A stretch of DNA of 32,869 nucleotides from Chromatiales bacterium (GCA_002688175.1 NZCC01000066.1:1-32869), one strand, 5' to 3'. Positions 15,314-23,606 are shown, counted from the first letter of the stretch. Notes: generated by a model from the sequence alone, not told the origin. A program made the numbers and translations.

Positions 15314-16121
15314 CCGGATCGATCACCTCGACCCTGGCTGCGGATTCAGTTGACTCCTGCTCGCCCGGTTTGACGATACCAAGGAGCGAGGCCCACAGTA
15401 ATAGCGCCCAAATTGCATAGCTAAAAAGTTGTGCGCGCGCCAGACTGGTTGCCATGACCGTATCGACCGCCTCCGACTGACCCTCTTTCTCCAGGCTGTT
15501 CAGACCATCGAACATGGCGCGCAGCCTGAGCCGCAGTAACAAGCCGAGCAGGATCACAATAGCGAGAATAATGAGCTTGCCGGCAATCCAGGGCGAATCG
15601 GCCAGTCGGCCGGTTGACACAGACCACATCACTGAGATTGGAATACCGATGACGAGCATCCCGCGCAGCCAGGAATCAAAGCGCATGACCAGGTCGCCGA
15701 AATCACTGCCGCGCTTCAGGTAAGACATCAGGACAATGGTCAACCAGACGGGTCCGAGCAAGACAATAGCGATCATCTGCCACCAGGGGTGCGGCAGCCC
15801 ATAAGTTTCACTCAGAATGCCCGCCACCGTCAGGAACAGGCTCAGGCAAACACGCGGCACGATATCAATCATCGTCATCATATTCCCGGCAACGATGCGC
15901 TGTTCTGCACTGAGCTCGGTATTGACGACCCTCCGGCTCCAGATATATACCGCGATATCGGGGCCCAGCCAGTAGACCAGCAGTAACTGGTGCAGGAATA
16001 ACACCAGGGTATGGCCGAAATTCTCGCCAGCCGATACTTCGCCGCCTATCGACCCGGCAAAAGTCTGGCCGAACAAAAAAATGGTGCTACACACCATGAC
16101 CAAGAAGAATACTCGCAGCAT
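15288..16121 (-). CDS. Integral membrane protein, paralogue of 14642-15313
   Basis: A 277-residue membrane protein that starts with an extra hydrophobic segment (residues 1-24, possibly a signal anchor) and then repeats the arrangement of its neighbour: H44-x6-W51-x-G-x-D55, L-S-x3-R75, P89-R90. About six further membrane segments follow. The C-terminal tail (after about residue 250) is polar and rich in Glu and Ser. GAGGGGG lies six bases before the ATG. The gene is transcribed leftward toward its paralogue, and the 3' ends overlap by 26 bases. The two proteins could form a heteromeric membrane complex. Family and function are otherwise unassigned. Confidence 0.75.
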   Translation of the reverse strand: MLRVFFLVMVCSTIFLFGQTFAGSIGGEVSAGENFGHTLVLFLHQLLLVYWLGPDIAVYIWSRRVVNTELSAEQRIVAGNMMTMIDIVPRVCLSLFLTVAGILSETYGLPHPWWQMIAIVLLGPVWLTIVLMSYLKRGSDFGDLVMRFDSWLRGMLVIGIPISVMWSVSTGRLADSPWIAGKLIILAIVILLGLLLRLRLRAMFDGLNSLEKEGQSEAVDTVMATSLARAQLFSYAIWALLLWASLLGIVKPGEQESTESAARVEVIDPVRSLSSSQ

Positions 16122-16324
16122 CTGAACCCCCTCTAATTCGGCATACTTTACCGAATATTTTGAGAACTATCGCCTACTAAAGCGGTCCTAATGTTAACTG
16201 ATCAAATTAGAGACCACACCACGGTGATGGTGCTGAAGTAAAATATTTAACTATAGAATAAGATGTTCGGCCGAGGCCAAGGCGAACATGGGCCCGGCCG
16301 TACCAAGTCACCCAGGAGTTACTT
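16122..16324. promoter_or_regulatory. Promoter region with inverted repeat upstream of doxX-like gene
   Basis: TATAGAAT at about 16253-16260 is a candidate -10 box for the rightward gene. Just downstream, ATGTTCG (16263-16269) is repeated as CGAACAT (16283-16289), giving seven-base arms around a 13-base spacer. Placed between the -10 box and the start codon, it could be an operator or a leader hairpin. Confidence 0.4.
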
Positions 16325-16792
16325 ATGCCCACTACTGCTTCCAACCCCCTTGTTCCGCTTGCAGGCAAAGCGATTAATGCCCTGAGTTACCTGACACCGC
16401 TTTTAGACCTTGGCTTGCGTCTCTGGATGGCCCGCGTATTCTGGAATGCCGGCATGACCAAAATCCAGAGCTGGGATACCACGCTGATGCTATTCGAATA
16501 TGAATATGCCGTGCCGGTGCTCCCATTTGATATCGCTGCGATTCTGGCCACAGGTGTTGAAATCTGCGCACCGGTATTGCTGGTGTTTGGATTCGGGACA
16601 CGGTTTGGTGCGTTGACACTATTTGTCCTGAATTATGTGGCGGCTATTGCCTACCCGGATATCAGCCCAGCCGGACTTAAGGATCATTACCTGTGGGGTG
16701 CATTACTCGCTGTGACGTTTTTTCATGGCCCCGGAAAATTGTCCATCGACCATTTTCTGGCCAAAAGATTCTTAAGCATCACCTCGAATTAG
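16325..16792 (+). CDS. DoxX-family membrane protein
   Basis: A 155-residue protein with four membrane segments and the DoxX pattern: L-G-L-R-L-W-M-A-R-V-F-W-N-A-G-M-T-K near the first helix, followed by the G-V-E-I-C-A-P-V-L-L-V-F-G segment. DoxX proteins sit in the inner membrane; members have been linked to thiosulfate:quinone oxidoreductase and to oxidative-stress complexes, but most have no proven function. AGGAG lies six bases before the ATG. It is a single-gene unit, oriented away from the leftward membrane protein and followed by only a weak possible terminator. Confidence 0.85.
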   Translation: MPTTASNPLVPLAGKAINALSYLTPLLDLGLRLWMARVFWNAGMTKIQSWDTTLMLFEYEYAVPVLPFDIAAILATGVEICAPVLLVFGFGTRFGALTLFVLNYVAAIAYPDISPAGLKDHYLWGALLAVTFFHGPGKLSIDHFLAKRFLSITSN

Positions 16793-16824
16793 GAATAACC
16801 CGGTTAGCGCCTTAACTTTCCAAA

Positions 16825-16857
16825 AGGAGGGACCAAACGGCTCCTGTTTCATTTTTT
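16825..16857 (+). terminator. Weak possible terminator after the doxX-like gene
   Basis: AGGAG (16825-16829) pairs with CTCCT (16841-16845) and is followed by a T-rich stretch at 16847-16857. The five-base stem with an 11-base loop is short, so this is uncertain. Confidence 0.3.
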
Positions 16858-17048
16858 CGAAAATTTAAGTAATGATGCTGACTGAACGTATGTAATAATT
16901 TGTCACCTACACACAGGGCATGTCGCTTTACGAATAAACACGCCGAATTACACTGTGCTTCAACCCAGCATCTACCGTTGACTATCACGAAAGAGTTATT
17001 ACAACCGCACCATCGAACGGTTTCAAAACTCTCGACCAAGGGAAGCCA

Positions 17049-18122
17049 ATGTCGTCTGAACAAGATCTGCAATTTCAAAACCATATTTTACCGCTTGTAT
17101 CCCGTACGTTTGCATTAACTATCCCGCAATTGCCAGCAGGCCTTGATAATGTCGTCTCCAATGCTTACCTGCTGTGTCGAATCGCCGACACCATCGAAGA
17201 TGATCCGGTACTTGATGCGCAAACAAAATCAAATTTCCTGGCTGGATTCCTGAGTGTCATTGCCGCAAATGAGGACAGCAAAGATTTTTCAACTCAACTT
17301 GCAAGCCGGTTATCAAAGCATACTCGTCATACCGATCGAGAACTGGTGAAGAATACAACAACAGTGGTGCGGAATTTAGCACGGTTCACATCGACCCAGC
17401 GGAATGCAGTTATACGCTGCGTGACGACGATGTGTAAGAGCATGCCAGAATTTCAGGATGGCAAAACACTTGAAGGTCTCCCTGAACTCACCGATCTGGA
17501 CCGCTATTGCTATTTCGTCGCAGGCATCGTTGGCGAGATGCTAACCGATCTGTTCTGCGAGCATTGCCCCGAACTCGAGAAGCAACGTGACGAAATGATG
17601 GCTTTGAGCGTCAGTTTTGGACAGGGCCTGCAAATGACCAACATCCTCAAGGATATATGGGAAGATCGAGATGCCAACACGTGCTGGCTACCGAGCAACT
17701 TATTCCATGATCTCGAAGGCGGTCTGTCCAGGGCCATGCGGGATCGCAACTCAACTGCAATGAGCGCCGGGGTTGAGAAGTTGGTTGGCATTGCCCATGC
17801 GCACTTACGTGCCGCCCTGCTTTATACACAGTTGATACCCCGGCAGGAAGTTGGTATCCGACGCTTTTGTCTATGGGCTATCGGAATGGCCATGCTGACG
17901 CTAAGAAGAATTCATAAGAACCCGGGTTATAACAATGGCGGAGCAGTAAAAATTTCACGCCGTGCCGTTCGAGCTACCGTCATAACCTGCAATATAGCGC
18001 AGTATAGTAATTACACGGTTAGCCTGTTATTTGCGCTCGTCAGCAGAGGAATGCCGCTCGCCAATGATGGTGAATATTGTCCGCCATCCGGCACCCGATT
18101 AGCATCGGACCGACAAGTCTGA
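17049..18122 (+). CDS. Squalene/phytoene synthase family enzyme (squalene-synthase-like)
   Basis: A 357-residue head-to-head prenyl transferase that would condense two C15 or C20 diphosphates. Both Asp-rich Mg-diphosphate motifs are present: D47-T-I-E-D51-D52 and D202-I-W-E-D206-R-D. The substrate-flap Ser/Arg-Thr-Phe (S18-R-T-F) and Y-F-V-A-G-I-V-G-E-M are also there. The S-R-T-F-A-L-T-I-P and Y-L-L-C-R-I-A-D wording is nearer to single-protein squalene synthases than to HpnC/HpnD or CrtB, but the product is not certain. AAGGGA lies close upstream of the ATG. No squalene cyclase, desaturase or HpnE-type gene is in the window, so it stands alone between unrelated genes. Confidence 0.9.
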   Translation: MSSEQDLQFQNHILPLVSRTFALTIPQLPAGLDNVVSNAYLLCRIADTIEDDPVLDAQTKSNFLAGFLSVIAANEDSKDFSTQLASRLSKHTRHTDRELVKNTTTVVRNLARFTSTQRNAVIRCVTTMCKSMPEFQDGKTLEGLPELTDLDRYCYFVAGIVGEMLTDLFCEHCPELEKQRDEMMALSVSFGQGLQMTNILKDIWEDRDANTCWLPSNLFHDLEGGLSRAMRDRNSTAMSAGVEKLVGIAHAHLRAALLYTQLIPRQEVGIRRFCLWAIGMAMLTLRRIHKNPGYNNGGAVKISRRAVRATVITCNIAQYSNYTVSLLFALVSRGMPLANDGEYCPPSGTRLASDRQV

Positions 18123-18240
18123 ATTTTAGGTCTCCCGGACAACTTCCAGCTACTGGTGTCAGGAATAGAGTCCTGTTGTGTAAGCACGCATCGCGATTGG
18201 CTTCAGACATTTTTCGATCGTAGCGTAATTAACAGCGCAA

Positions 18241-18274
18241 ATAAAAAGGCCCCCGATCCGTGAGATCTGGGGCC
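18241..18274 (-). terminator. Rho-independent terminator of the TonB-receptor gene
   Basis: An 11-base stem with one mismatch (18248-18258 against 18264-18274, G+C-rich) closes a five-base loop and is followed, reading leftward, by a run of five T at 18247-18243. It lies 26 bases beyond the receptor's stop codon. Confidence 0.85.
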
Positions 18275-18300
18275 CTGAGTTATGTATTAAATTTCTGTTG

Positions 18301-21126
18301 TCAAAAGCGCATTGTCAACATCGCGCCGAAAGTTCTTGGATCGGGAAGTACGCCGAAGTAATGTGACACCCCAAAACCCGCTGTAAAACCAAGCTGGGTA
18401 ACTTGTTTTGAAAAATCAGGTCCGTGGCCACCGGTCTGAAACGTATCATCATCAAACAGGTTGTTGACATAAACCAGGAATTCCCAGCTATCCTGCGTCA
18501 GACCAAGGCGTGTATCGACAAGCCAGTAAGAATCAAACCCGACGGCATTATCGGCGTCGAGTTTTCGATCCCCTTGGTACGTGCCGGTCAGTTCAACAAA
18601 ATAATCAAACCCAGTATCCATTAGATTTTGAGTGTATTGAAGATTACCGACAAACGCGTGTTCTGGCGTACGCTCAAGCCTGTGACCTTTCATGTTTAGT
18701 CGGCAAAATGATGTCAAAGTCTCATTTGGGTCGAACGGTACTACCTCATCATCAGTGTTTTTGTAGACTATTTCGCATTGACCGCTTTGCGCTGCGCGAA
18801 TCAATGAACGTGTATCATCTTCGAAGTCAGTAAATTCTGCCTTTAGATACGTATAGTTGGCACTTAAAACCAACCCATCGACAAAAGAGGGTTGCCAGAT
18901 AGCTTCTAGCTCAGTACCCCAGACCTGGGCACCGGCGGCATTGATAATCCGCGGTTGCAAAGCCACATCACCGCCCTGATCCTGAACGATCTGGGTCCCA
19001 ATCTGCTTATCGGTGTAATCATTCAGGAAAAATGCCCCATTAAATCGCAGGAATCCAGCCATTTCCCATTCTGACTTCATGCCGACTTCCCACGCTGTCA
19101 CCTTTTCTGAATCAAAGCGCTCATCGTCAATGTTTGTCGCTGTACCGCCGGCTGAAAGTGTATTGATGCCTCCCGGTTTCTGTCCGATACCCCACGAGAA
19201 GTAGGTCTGCATATCATCTGTGGCCTGCCATCGTGCCGTCAGCTTGGGCGTGTTGTAACTCGATTTTTCCGCGCCCTGTAGCAGGAACCAGTCATTGCCG
19301 TTGGCATCAGGAGGCGGCGACGGCAGATTCGGGTTCATGACCTGCTCGCTAATGCAAACGATATCCTGAGACGCATCCGTGACCGGCCCCTCCTTGAAGC
19401 CCGGTACAAATGCCGTAGTGCCAAATGGGAAGAACAGGTTAGAGCAGGAACTGAAATTCTGCCGCAGAAGATTAAATTCCTCCCAGACGAACCGATCTTC
19501 AAATTCAATGGTCCATGTGTCAGTCAGGTCCCATGCAAGCATGAAATATATGGATTTGTGTTCGGTATCAGCGTTCCACGGCGAACCCATTCGCGGGCCC
19601 TGACGACAGGTCCCGGTTTCCGGGTCCGGTATAGGCACTCCAGCCGCATCATACAAACAAGGAAATTGTTGTAACGCTTGTTCTTGCCAGCTAGAAATTG
19701 TGTTGTTCGTGCCGTCACAGATACCGGCAACTGCTGCACCCGGCCAAACCTCGTTTGAGCCAGGGATCTTGCCATTCTCGATACACGCGATAATAAAATT
19801 GAGCTCTGTCTGTTTGCGCTCTTCCTTCCAATAAAGGACACCAAATGTTGTTTGCACTGGTCCTTCGAAGCTGGAAGCAAAGCGAAATTCCTGACTGAAC
19901 TGTTTAGTTTCAAGATCGGAGCGACCCTGTTGAGCGGCTTTGAGGGTATCGGGTCGCCCGACTGCCTGGTAATCCTGATCAAGTTCATCGAAGGCTTCAT
20001 AATCGGTAAAACCGGTTATCGATGAAAAACTACCAAAATCGTAATCCATCGATGCATTCAAAGTCGTACGCAACAGCTGTGTATCGGTGCCACGATAATC
20101 CTTACCCGTGACCGGGTCCTCACTCATTGTCGGCACAATTCCATCCGCATTACCAAAATTGGAATTTTGGCAAATTCCCGGGCCTTTAGACGGGTCTTTT
20201 AATTCATCAGGACAGTATTGGCCAAAATCCGCAAGTCGGGTCGTGGTGTTGCTGGTACCCTGAATCAGCTCGGGTGCAATCGGGTACGGATAAAATTTAA
20301 GGTTATGGCCATCAAAGCCACCACCAAGCCGGACACCCGGACGCTGATCATATTTGCTATCACTGTATTCAGTGCGCCACTTTATTTGTACTTCGTCAGT
20401 CGGCGTGAACAATGCAGTTACAGCCGTACCCCAACCCTGCTCACCACCAAGATCACTACCGGAAACTGAATTCTTATAATATCCGTCTTCAGACCAGTAA
20501 GCTCCGCTCACCCGAATTCCGAGTACATCCTCCAGACCCATGACCGGACCACCGACGGCTCCGCTGAACTCCATCAAACCGAAATCTCCGGCGGTCACAC
20601 GGATGTCCCCGGAAAACTCATCACCCGGATCTTTCGTTGTATAAGAGATTGCACCGGCAAATGCTGCACGACCAAATAGAGCGCTTTGCGGCCCCTTGAC
20701 GACTTCAACACGCTCAACATCGACCAGCAACCGCTGGTTGGTCAACAAACCAGATCCTGCCGAGATAAAGTTTTCGGTCGTCGTATCCACGTTATCGACA
20801 AGAAATGCAACATTCGATCTGCCGCGGGTATTCGATAAACCACGAACCGCGATACGAACGTCGGCAGGCCCGTAAGACTGGTCAAATTGGACACTCGTAG
20901 ACAGCTTGCTAATGTCAGAGATATCTGAGATACCCTGGCGCTGAAGTTGCTCGGAAGATATGGCATCAATGGCTATCGGTACGTCCTGCACACTTTCGGT
21001 CTTGCGACGGGTACTGACGACGATCTCTTCAATCTGCGCCCAACCTGCCAGCGGAACCGCCATCAGCATGCCGGATACGATCAATGCTGCGCTATTTGCA
21101 CCGACCAAGCATCTCGCCTTAAACAT
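18301..21126 (-). CDS. TonB-dependent outer-membrane receptor
   Basis: A 941-residue outer-membrane gated channel. The signal peptide ends L-A-G-W-A with cleavage before Gln. E-E-I-V-V-S-T-R-R-K follows at the mature N-terminus, then the plug domain: V-R-I-A-V-R-G-L at about 100-107 and the conserved R-V-E-V-V-K-G-P-Q-S-A-L-F-G-R. The rest is a long beta barrel ending in Phe, as outer-membrane barrels do. ATG at 21126 is chosen because AAGGGG lies eight bases upstream; a TTG six codons earlier is in frame but unlikely. The plug and barrel resemble the large receptor group seen with catabolic islands, where substrates range from oligosaccharides to hydrophobic compounds. An inverted repeat at 21155-21173 just upstream suggests regulated expression. 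Confidence 0.93.
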   Translation of the reverse strand: MFKARCLVGANSAALIVSGMLMAVPLAGWAQIEEIVVSTRRKTESVQDVPIAIDAISSEQLQRQGISDISDISKLSTSVQFDQSYGPADVRIAVRGLSNTRGRSNVAFLVDNVDTTTENFISAGSGLLTNQRLLVDVERVEVVKGPQSALFGRAAFAGAISYTTKDPGDEFSGDIRVTAGDFGLMEFSGAVGGPVMGLEDVLGIRVSGAYWSEDGYYKNSVSGSDLGGEQGWGTAVTALFTPTDEVQIKWRTEYSDSKYDQRPGVRLGGGFDGHNLKFYPYPIAPELIQGTSNTTTRLADFGQYCPDELKDPSKGPGICQNSNFGNADGIVPTMSEDPVTGKDYRGTDTQLLRTTLNASMDYDFGSFSSITGFTDYEAFDELDQDYQAVGRPDTLKAAQQGRSDLETKQFSQEFRFASSFEGPVQTTFGVLYWKEERKQTELNFIIACIENGKIPGSNEVWPGAAVAGICDGTNNTISSWQEQALQQFPCLYDAAGVPIPDPETGTCRQGPRMGSPWNADTEHKSIYFMLAWDLTDTWTIEFEDRFVWEEFNLLRQNFSSCSNLFFPFGTTAFVPGFKEGPVTDASQDIVCISEQVMNPNLPSPPPDANGNDWFLLQGAEKSSYNTPKLTARWQATDDMQTYFSWGIGQKPGGINTLSAGGTATNIDDERFDSEKVTAWEVGMKSEWEMAGFLRFNGAFFLNDYTDKQIGTQIVQDQGGDVALQPRIINAAGAQVWGTELEAIWQPSFVDGLVLSANYTYLKAEFTDFEDDTRSLIRAAQSGQCEIVYKNTDDEVVPFDPNETLTSFCRLNMKGHRLERTPEHAFVGNLQYTQNLMDTGFDYFVELTGTYQGDRKLDADNAVGFDSYWLVDTRLGLTQDSWEFLVYVNNLFDDDTFQTGGHGPDFSKQVTQLGFTAGFGVSHYFGVLPDPRTFGAMLTMRF

Positions 21127-21129
21127 GTA

Positions 21130-21142
21130 TATCCCCTTGAAC
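21130..21142 (-). repeat. Shared 13-base start-site leader, receptor copy
   Basis: GTTCAAGGGGATA lies three bases before the receptor's ATG on the minus strand and contains its ribosome-binding site. An identical copy precedes the divergent barrel gene at 21428-21440. Confidence 0.6.
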
Positions 21143-21154
21143 AATCAATATATT

Positions 21155-21173
21155 ACCGTTATTAATTAACGGT
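21155..21173. promoter_or_regulatory. Perfect inverted repeat, candidate operator of the receptor gene
   Basis: ACCGTTA-TTAAT-TAACGGT has seven-base perfect arms around five bases. It lies 28 bases upstream of the receptor ATG, a position suited to a dimeric repressor. Confidence 0.55.
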
Positions 21174-21427
21174 CCACTCCACAACGACAAAGTAAATATT
21201 CAGCCTTAAAAATTGTGCAAAACGTACCCATTGTTAAATGCTGTACTACAGTCGTCATGCAGTGTGGGTTTCTCTGCTGGCCGATAATAGGCTACTCTTT
21301 AAGCAAGTGAAAGCGGAGAATCGGTCAACCGGCCTAATTAGGACGATGCCCGATCACCCTGTGGCAAGCCCGTAAATGATTCGTTATAGTCTTGATCCAA
21401 CACCATATAATTACGTGCCAGATAGAC

Positions 21428-21440
21428 GTTCAAGGGGATA
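21428..21440 (+). repeat. Shared 13-base start-site leader, barrel-protein copy
   Basis: GTTCAAGGGGATA lies three bases before ATG 21444, identical to the inverted copy at 21130-21142 in front of the divergent receptor. Confidence 0.6.
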
Positions 21441-21443
21441 AAT

Positions 21444-22163
21444 ATGAATTCGCGCTTATTCGGGGCAACTATAGGCTGGTCAGTCTTAGCCTTGATGGTT
21501 TCCATTCTTGTCGCCCCTGTCGTTCAGGCGAATGGGCCCGAATACACATATATCGGCATCAGCTACGAGTGGACGGACGTGAAATATGGTCTCAACCCGA
21601 AAGTTGACGATGCCTTCAATAACGGTAGCCTTGAAGGTGAAAATATTGATTTTTCCCTTGGCCTTCTTAGTTGGCTCCACATCAATGGCCAGGCTTTCGG
21701 TTTCGCAGATGGAAAATGCGTAAATTGCAATACAGAGCTCGACGGCAGCAGTTCAGATGCTGATGTAGAGGCCATAAAGGTTGGCATTGGCGTCAATTTC
21801 AGCCTGGACAAAATCGGATTGAGCGAAAATGCTGACTTCGTGATTCGTGGCAATTATGTGGATACCGAACTCTCGAACCTTAATAGGACCTCGCCTTCTA
21901 CTATCAGCGACAATGGCTGGTCTGCCGAAGGGCTGATCAGAGGTCAGATTTCTGATCGTGCCGATGTGCATGTTGGCTTTGAATTTTATGATTTAGGATC
22001 TGTTAAGAACCGCGACGTTACGATCGGACTGAACTACCGGGTCTGGGAGGGAATATCGGTACTTGCACGCGGTATCATTTTTGACAGCGAAACAGGCTTT
22101 GAACTTGGGCTCAGGTGGCAGTTCGGCAACCTTCTATTCAACGATCGCGATAGTATTTTTTAG
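21444..22163 (+). CDS. Putative outer-membrane beta-barrel protein (signal peptide)
   Basis: A 239-residue exported protein. The signal peptide ends P-V-V-Q-A29 with cleavage before Asn. The mature part alternates polar and hydrophobic residues in about eight amphipathic strands and ends D-R-D-S-I-F, with the terminal Phe typical of outer-membrane barrels. A C92-V-N-C95 pair in an external-loop-like segment could form a disulfide. AAGGGG precedes the ATG at proper spacing. It is the first of two small barrel genes in tandem, divergent from the TonB receptor with the same leader sequence, so co-regulation is likely. Specific function is not recognisable. Confidence 0.75.
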   Translation: MNSRLFGATIGWSVLALMVSILVAPVVQANGPEYTYIGISYEWTDVKYGLNPKVDDAFNNGSLEGENIDFSLGLLSWLHINGQAFGFADGKCVNCNTELDGSSSDADVEAIKVGIGVNFSLDKIGLSENADFVIRGNYVDTELSNLNRTSPSTISDNGWSAEGLIRGQISDRADVHVGFEFYDLGSVKNRDVTIGLNYRVWEGISVLARGIIFDSETGFELGLRWQFGNLLFNDRDSIF

Positions 22164-22253
22164 TTAGTCAAACCTAAGTACTAATACCCAACAGAGGAGC
22201 AGGACACGGTCCATTTGCCCATTCAGACGGCACCGGAGCTGAGCACAATAATC

Positions 22254-22988
22254 ATGAAGAGAATTATTTTTTCCATTCTTTGCTTGCTGGTTGCCGGCCC
22301 TCTGGCTGCCCAAGATGACGCCAGCTTGTTTTCAAAGAAGTCATGGTATGACGGATTCTACGTCGGTGCCGGATCTGGTTTTCTGCGAGTCGACACCAAA
22401 CTCTCAAGCAATGGGCTTGCACCAACACCGACTGAACCAATTGAGAGCGACGATTTCAGGACAACTTCAATTGCGGGCAAAGGCTTTGTCGGCTACCGTA
22501 TCATCCGCTACGCAGGCATTGAGATTGGCTATTTCAAAGCCTTCGACGTAGAAGAATCATATTGCTTCACCGACACAAGCGGCGAGTGCACCGAATCACG
22601 TGGCGGCGGCGTTAGTGTTGTTAGCTCAAGTGCCTGGACCGTAAAACTGCCCACCAGCGGTTACACAGCCGCTGTAACCGGATTCTGGCCGATCAATGAC
22701 ACTTTTGAATTGATGATCAAAGCAGGCGGCATCAAGTCCGACATCACTGGTGACGCCTCGGAATTAATAGTGGGCGGTTTAGTGCCGCCAAAACCCCCTC
22801 CAGTCCCGCAATTCACAACACCTGTCGTAAATAAAGAAATAAGTTCTGACTGGGATGCAATGGGAGCTTTTGGGATTAACTTTAATTCGGAAAGCGGCAT
22901 CAGCGTCCGAGCCGAAGTTGAGTACTTCAATATCAAGGCAATAGATGAGCCGTGGTTGGTTTCATTGAATGCCATTTATAACTTCTGA
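22254..22988 (+). CDS. Putative OmpA-like/OMP_b-brl outer-membrane barrel protein
   Basis: A 244-residue exported protein. The signal peptide M-K-R-I-I-F...A-G-P-L-A-A ends before Q-D-D. The sequence then has W-Y-D-G-F-Y-V-G-A-G-S-G, a first-strand pattern typical of small eight-stranded barrels of the OmpA/OMP_b-brl type, and it ends N-A-I-Y-N-F. Two cysteines in the Y-C-F-T-D...G-E-C-T loop may pair. ATG at 22254 is chosen from the signal peptide even though its ribosome-binding site is weak; TTG at 22215 is in frame but would put 13 polar residues before the signal. A strong terminator follows at 23009. Confidence 0.78.
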   Translation: MKRIIFSILCLLVAGPLAAQDDASLFSKKSWYDGFYVGAGSGFLRVDTKLSSNGLAPTPTEPIESDDFRTTSIAGKGFVGYRIIRYAGIEIGYFKAFDVEESYCFTDTSGECTESRGGGVSVVSSSAWTVKLPTSGYTAAVTGFWPINDTFELMIKAGGIKSDITGDASELIVGGLVPPKPPPVPQFTTPVVNKEISSDWDAMGAFGINFNSESGISVRAEVEYFNIKAIDEPWLVSLNAIYNF

Positions 22989-23008
22989 TCTGGCATTAAA
23001 AAGTTCTT

Positions 23009-23038
23009 AAAAGCCCCGGATATCCGGGGCTTTTTTTT
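23009..23038 (+). terminator. Strong Rho-independent terminator
   Basis: A perfect palindrome GCCCCGGATATCCGGGGC (23013-23030) flanked by A-run and eight T (23031-23038) closes the barrel-gene operon. The A-run on the left also makes it a possible weaker terminator for leftward transcription. Confidence 0.93.
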
Positions 23039-23340
23039 GAAAAAATACCGGCTAAGTCTCGGAATAGCTGACCAGGGGTGGCTATGCTCACCGCTGATTG
23101 AGCTGATCGAGCCTGCACATGCCGACAACCCACCTGGCCAGCGTAGATCATACGCTGCTGTCCAGATTGACAAACCTGGTTATCTGCAGCCACTGCCTGC
23201 GGACCGGGCGCAAGACGCCGGTGACCCAGATTATCTCGCCACGTCACACGCCACGAACGCTGTGCACGGCTTGCCGCGCAAGGCGATCATCCTCCGGAAC
23301 ACTAACTTGAGTTGCCGGTCTGCAAGGGACCGTAAAATAA
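23039..23340. other. Non-coding stretch between terminator and tRNA
   Basis: About 300 bases with no convincing gene. Short open frames on both strands are present, but none has both a good ribosome-binding site and family similarity. The rightward one at 23119-23310 has two C-x2-C pairs and is discussed under rejected items. Confidence 0.5.
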
Positions 23341-23416
23341 TGGTGGGCCGTGCAGGATTCGAACCTGCGACCAATTGGTTAAAAGCCAACTGCTCTACCA
23401 ACTGAGCTAACGGCCC
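23341..23416 (-). tRNA. tRNA-Lys (anticodon TTT), CCA encoded
   Basis: Reading leftward, the 76 bases fold as a full tRNA. The acceptor GGGCCGT pairs with ACGGCCC, the D-loop contains AGTTGGTAGA, and the anticodon arm GTTGG-CTTTTAA-CCAAT gives the anticodon TTT (Lys). The T-arm is GCAGG-TTCGAAT-CCTGC, then discriminator A and encoded CCA. It follows queC on the same strand, the order known in Pseudomonas. TTGACC at 23446-23451 may be a -35 box of its own promoter. Confidence 0.97.
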
Positions 23417-23471
23417 ATGATCTATTCGTCGCCGGTCAGCCAGATGGTCAAGATCCGCGCAACAACTGATA

Positions 23472-23491
23472 TGGGGTCGGGTCTGACCCCA
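23472..23491. repeat. REP-like inverted repeat (GGGGTC...GACCCC)
   Basis: TGGGGTC (23472-23478) and GACCCCA (23485-23491) form seven-base perfect arms around a six-base loop. GGGGTC/GACCCC palindromes of this kind are scattered in many gammaproteobacterial genomes near RAYT transposase-type elements. It lies between queC and the tRNA. No T-run follows, so it is less likely a terminator. Confidence 0.55.
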
Positions 23492-23606
23492 ACGGGACAC
23501 GGATTGTACGCGGTCAGTCCAACCTGCGGCAAGCCAAATAATATTTACCCGGGGAGAGACTTCCATCCGTGATCCCCGCACCCGCAGACGCTGGGAACCG
23601 CCTCTA

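Larger units (their letters stand above)
21127..21443. other. Divergent intergenic region between receptor and barrel genes
   Basis: This 317-base stretch has no gene. It holds the perfect inverted repeat at 21155-21173, a TATAAT at 21406-21411 that may be a -10 box for the rightward barrel gene (no well-spaced -35 seen), a small CGGT-CA-ACCG palindrome near 21323-21332, and the same 13-base leader next to each start codon. Confidence 0.5.

Noticed and set aside
16812-17084. Leftward 90-residue Cys-rich open frame before the squalene-synthase-like gene
   Set aside because: It overlaps the start of that gene, has no similarity I recognise and no supporting context.
23119-23310. 63-residue rightward frame with two C-x2-C pairs, zinc-ribbon-like
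   Set aside because: Arg/Thr/Ser-rich low-quality sequence, weak ribosome-binding site, and a tail running toward the tRNA. The Cys pairs may be chance; kept only as a note.
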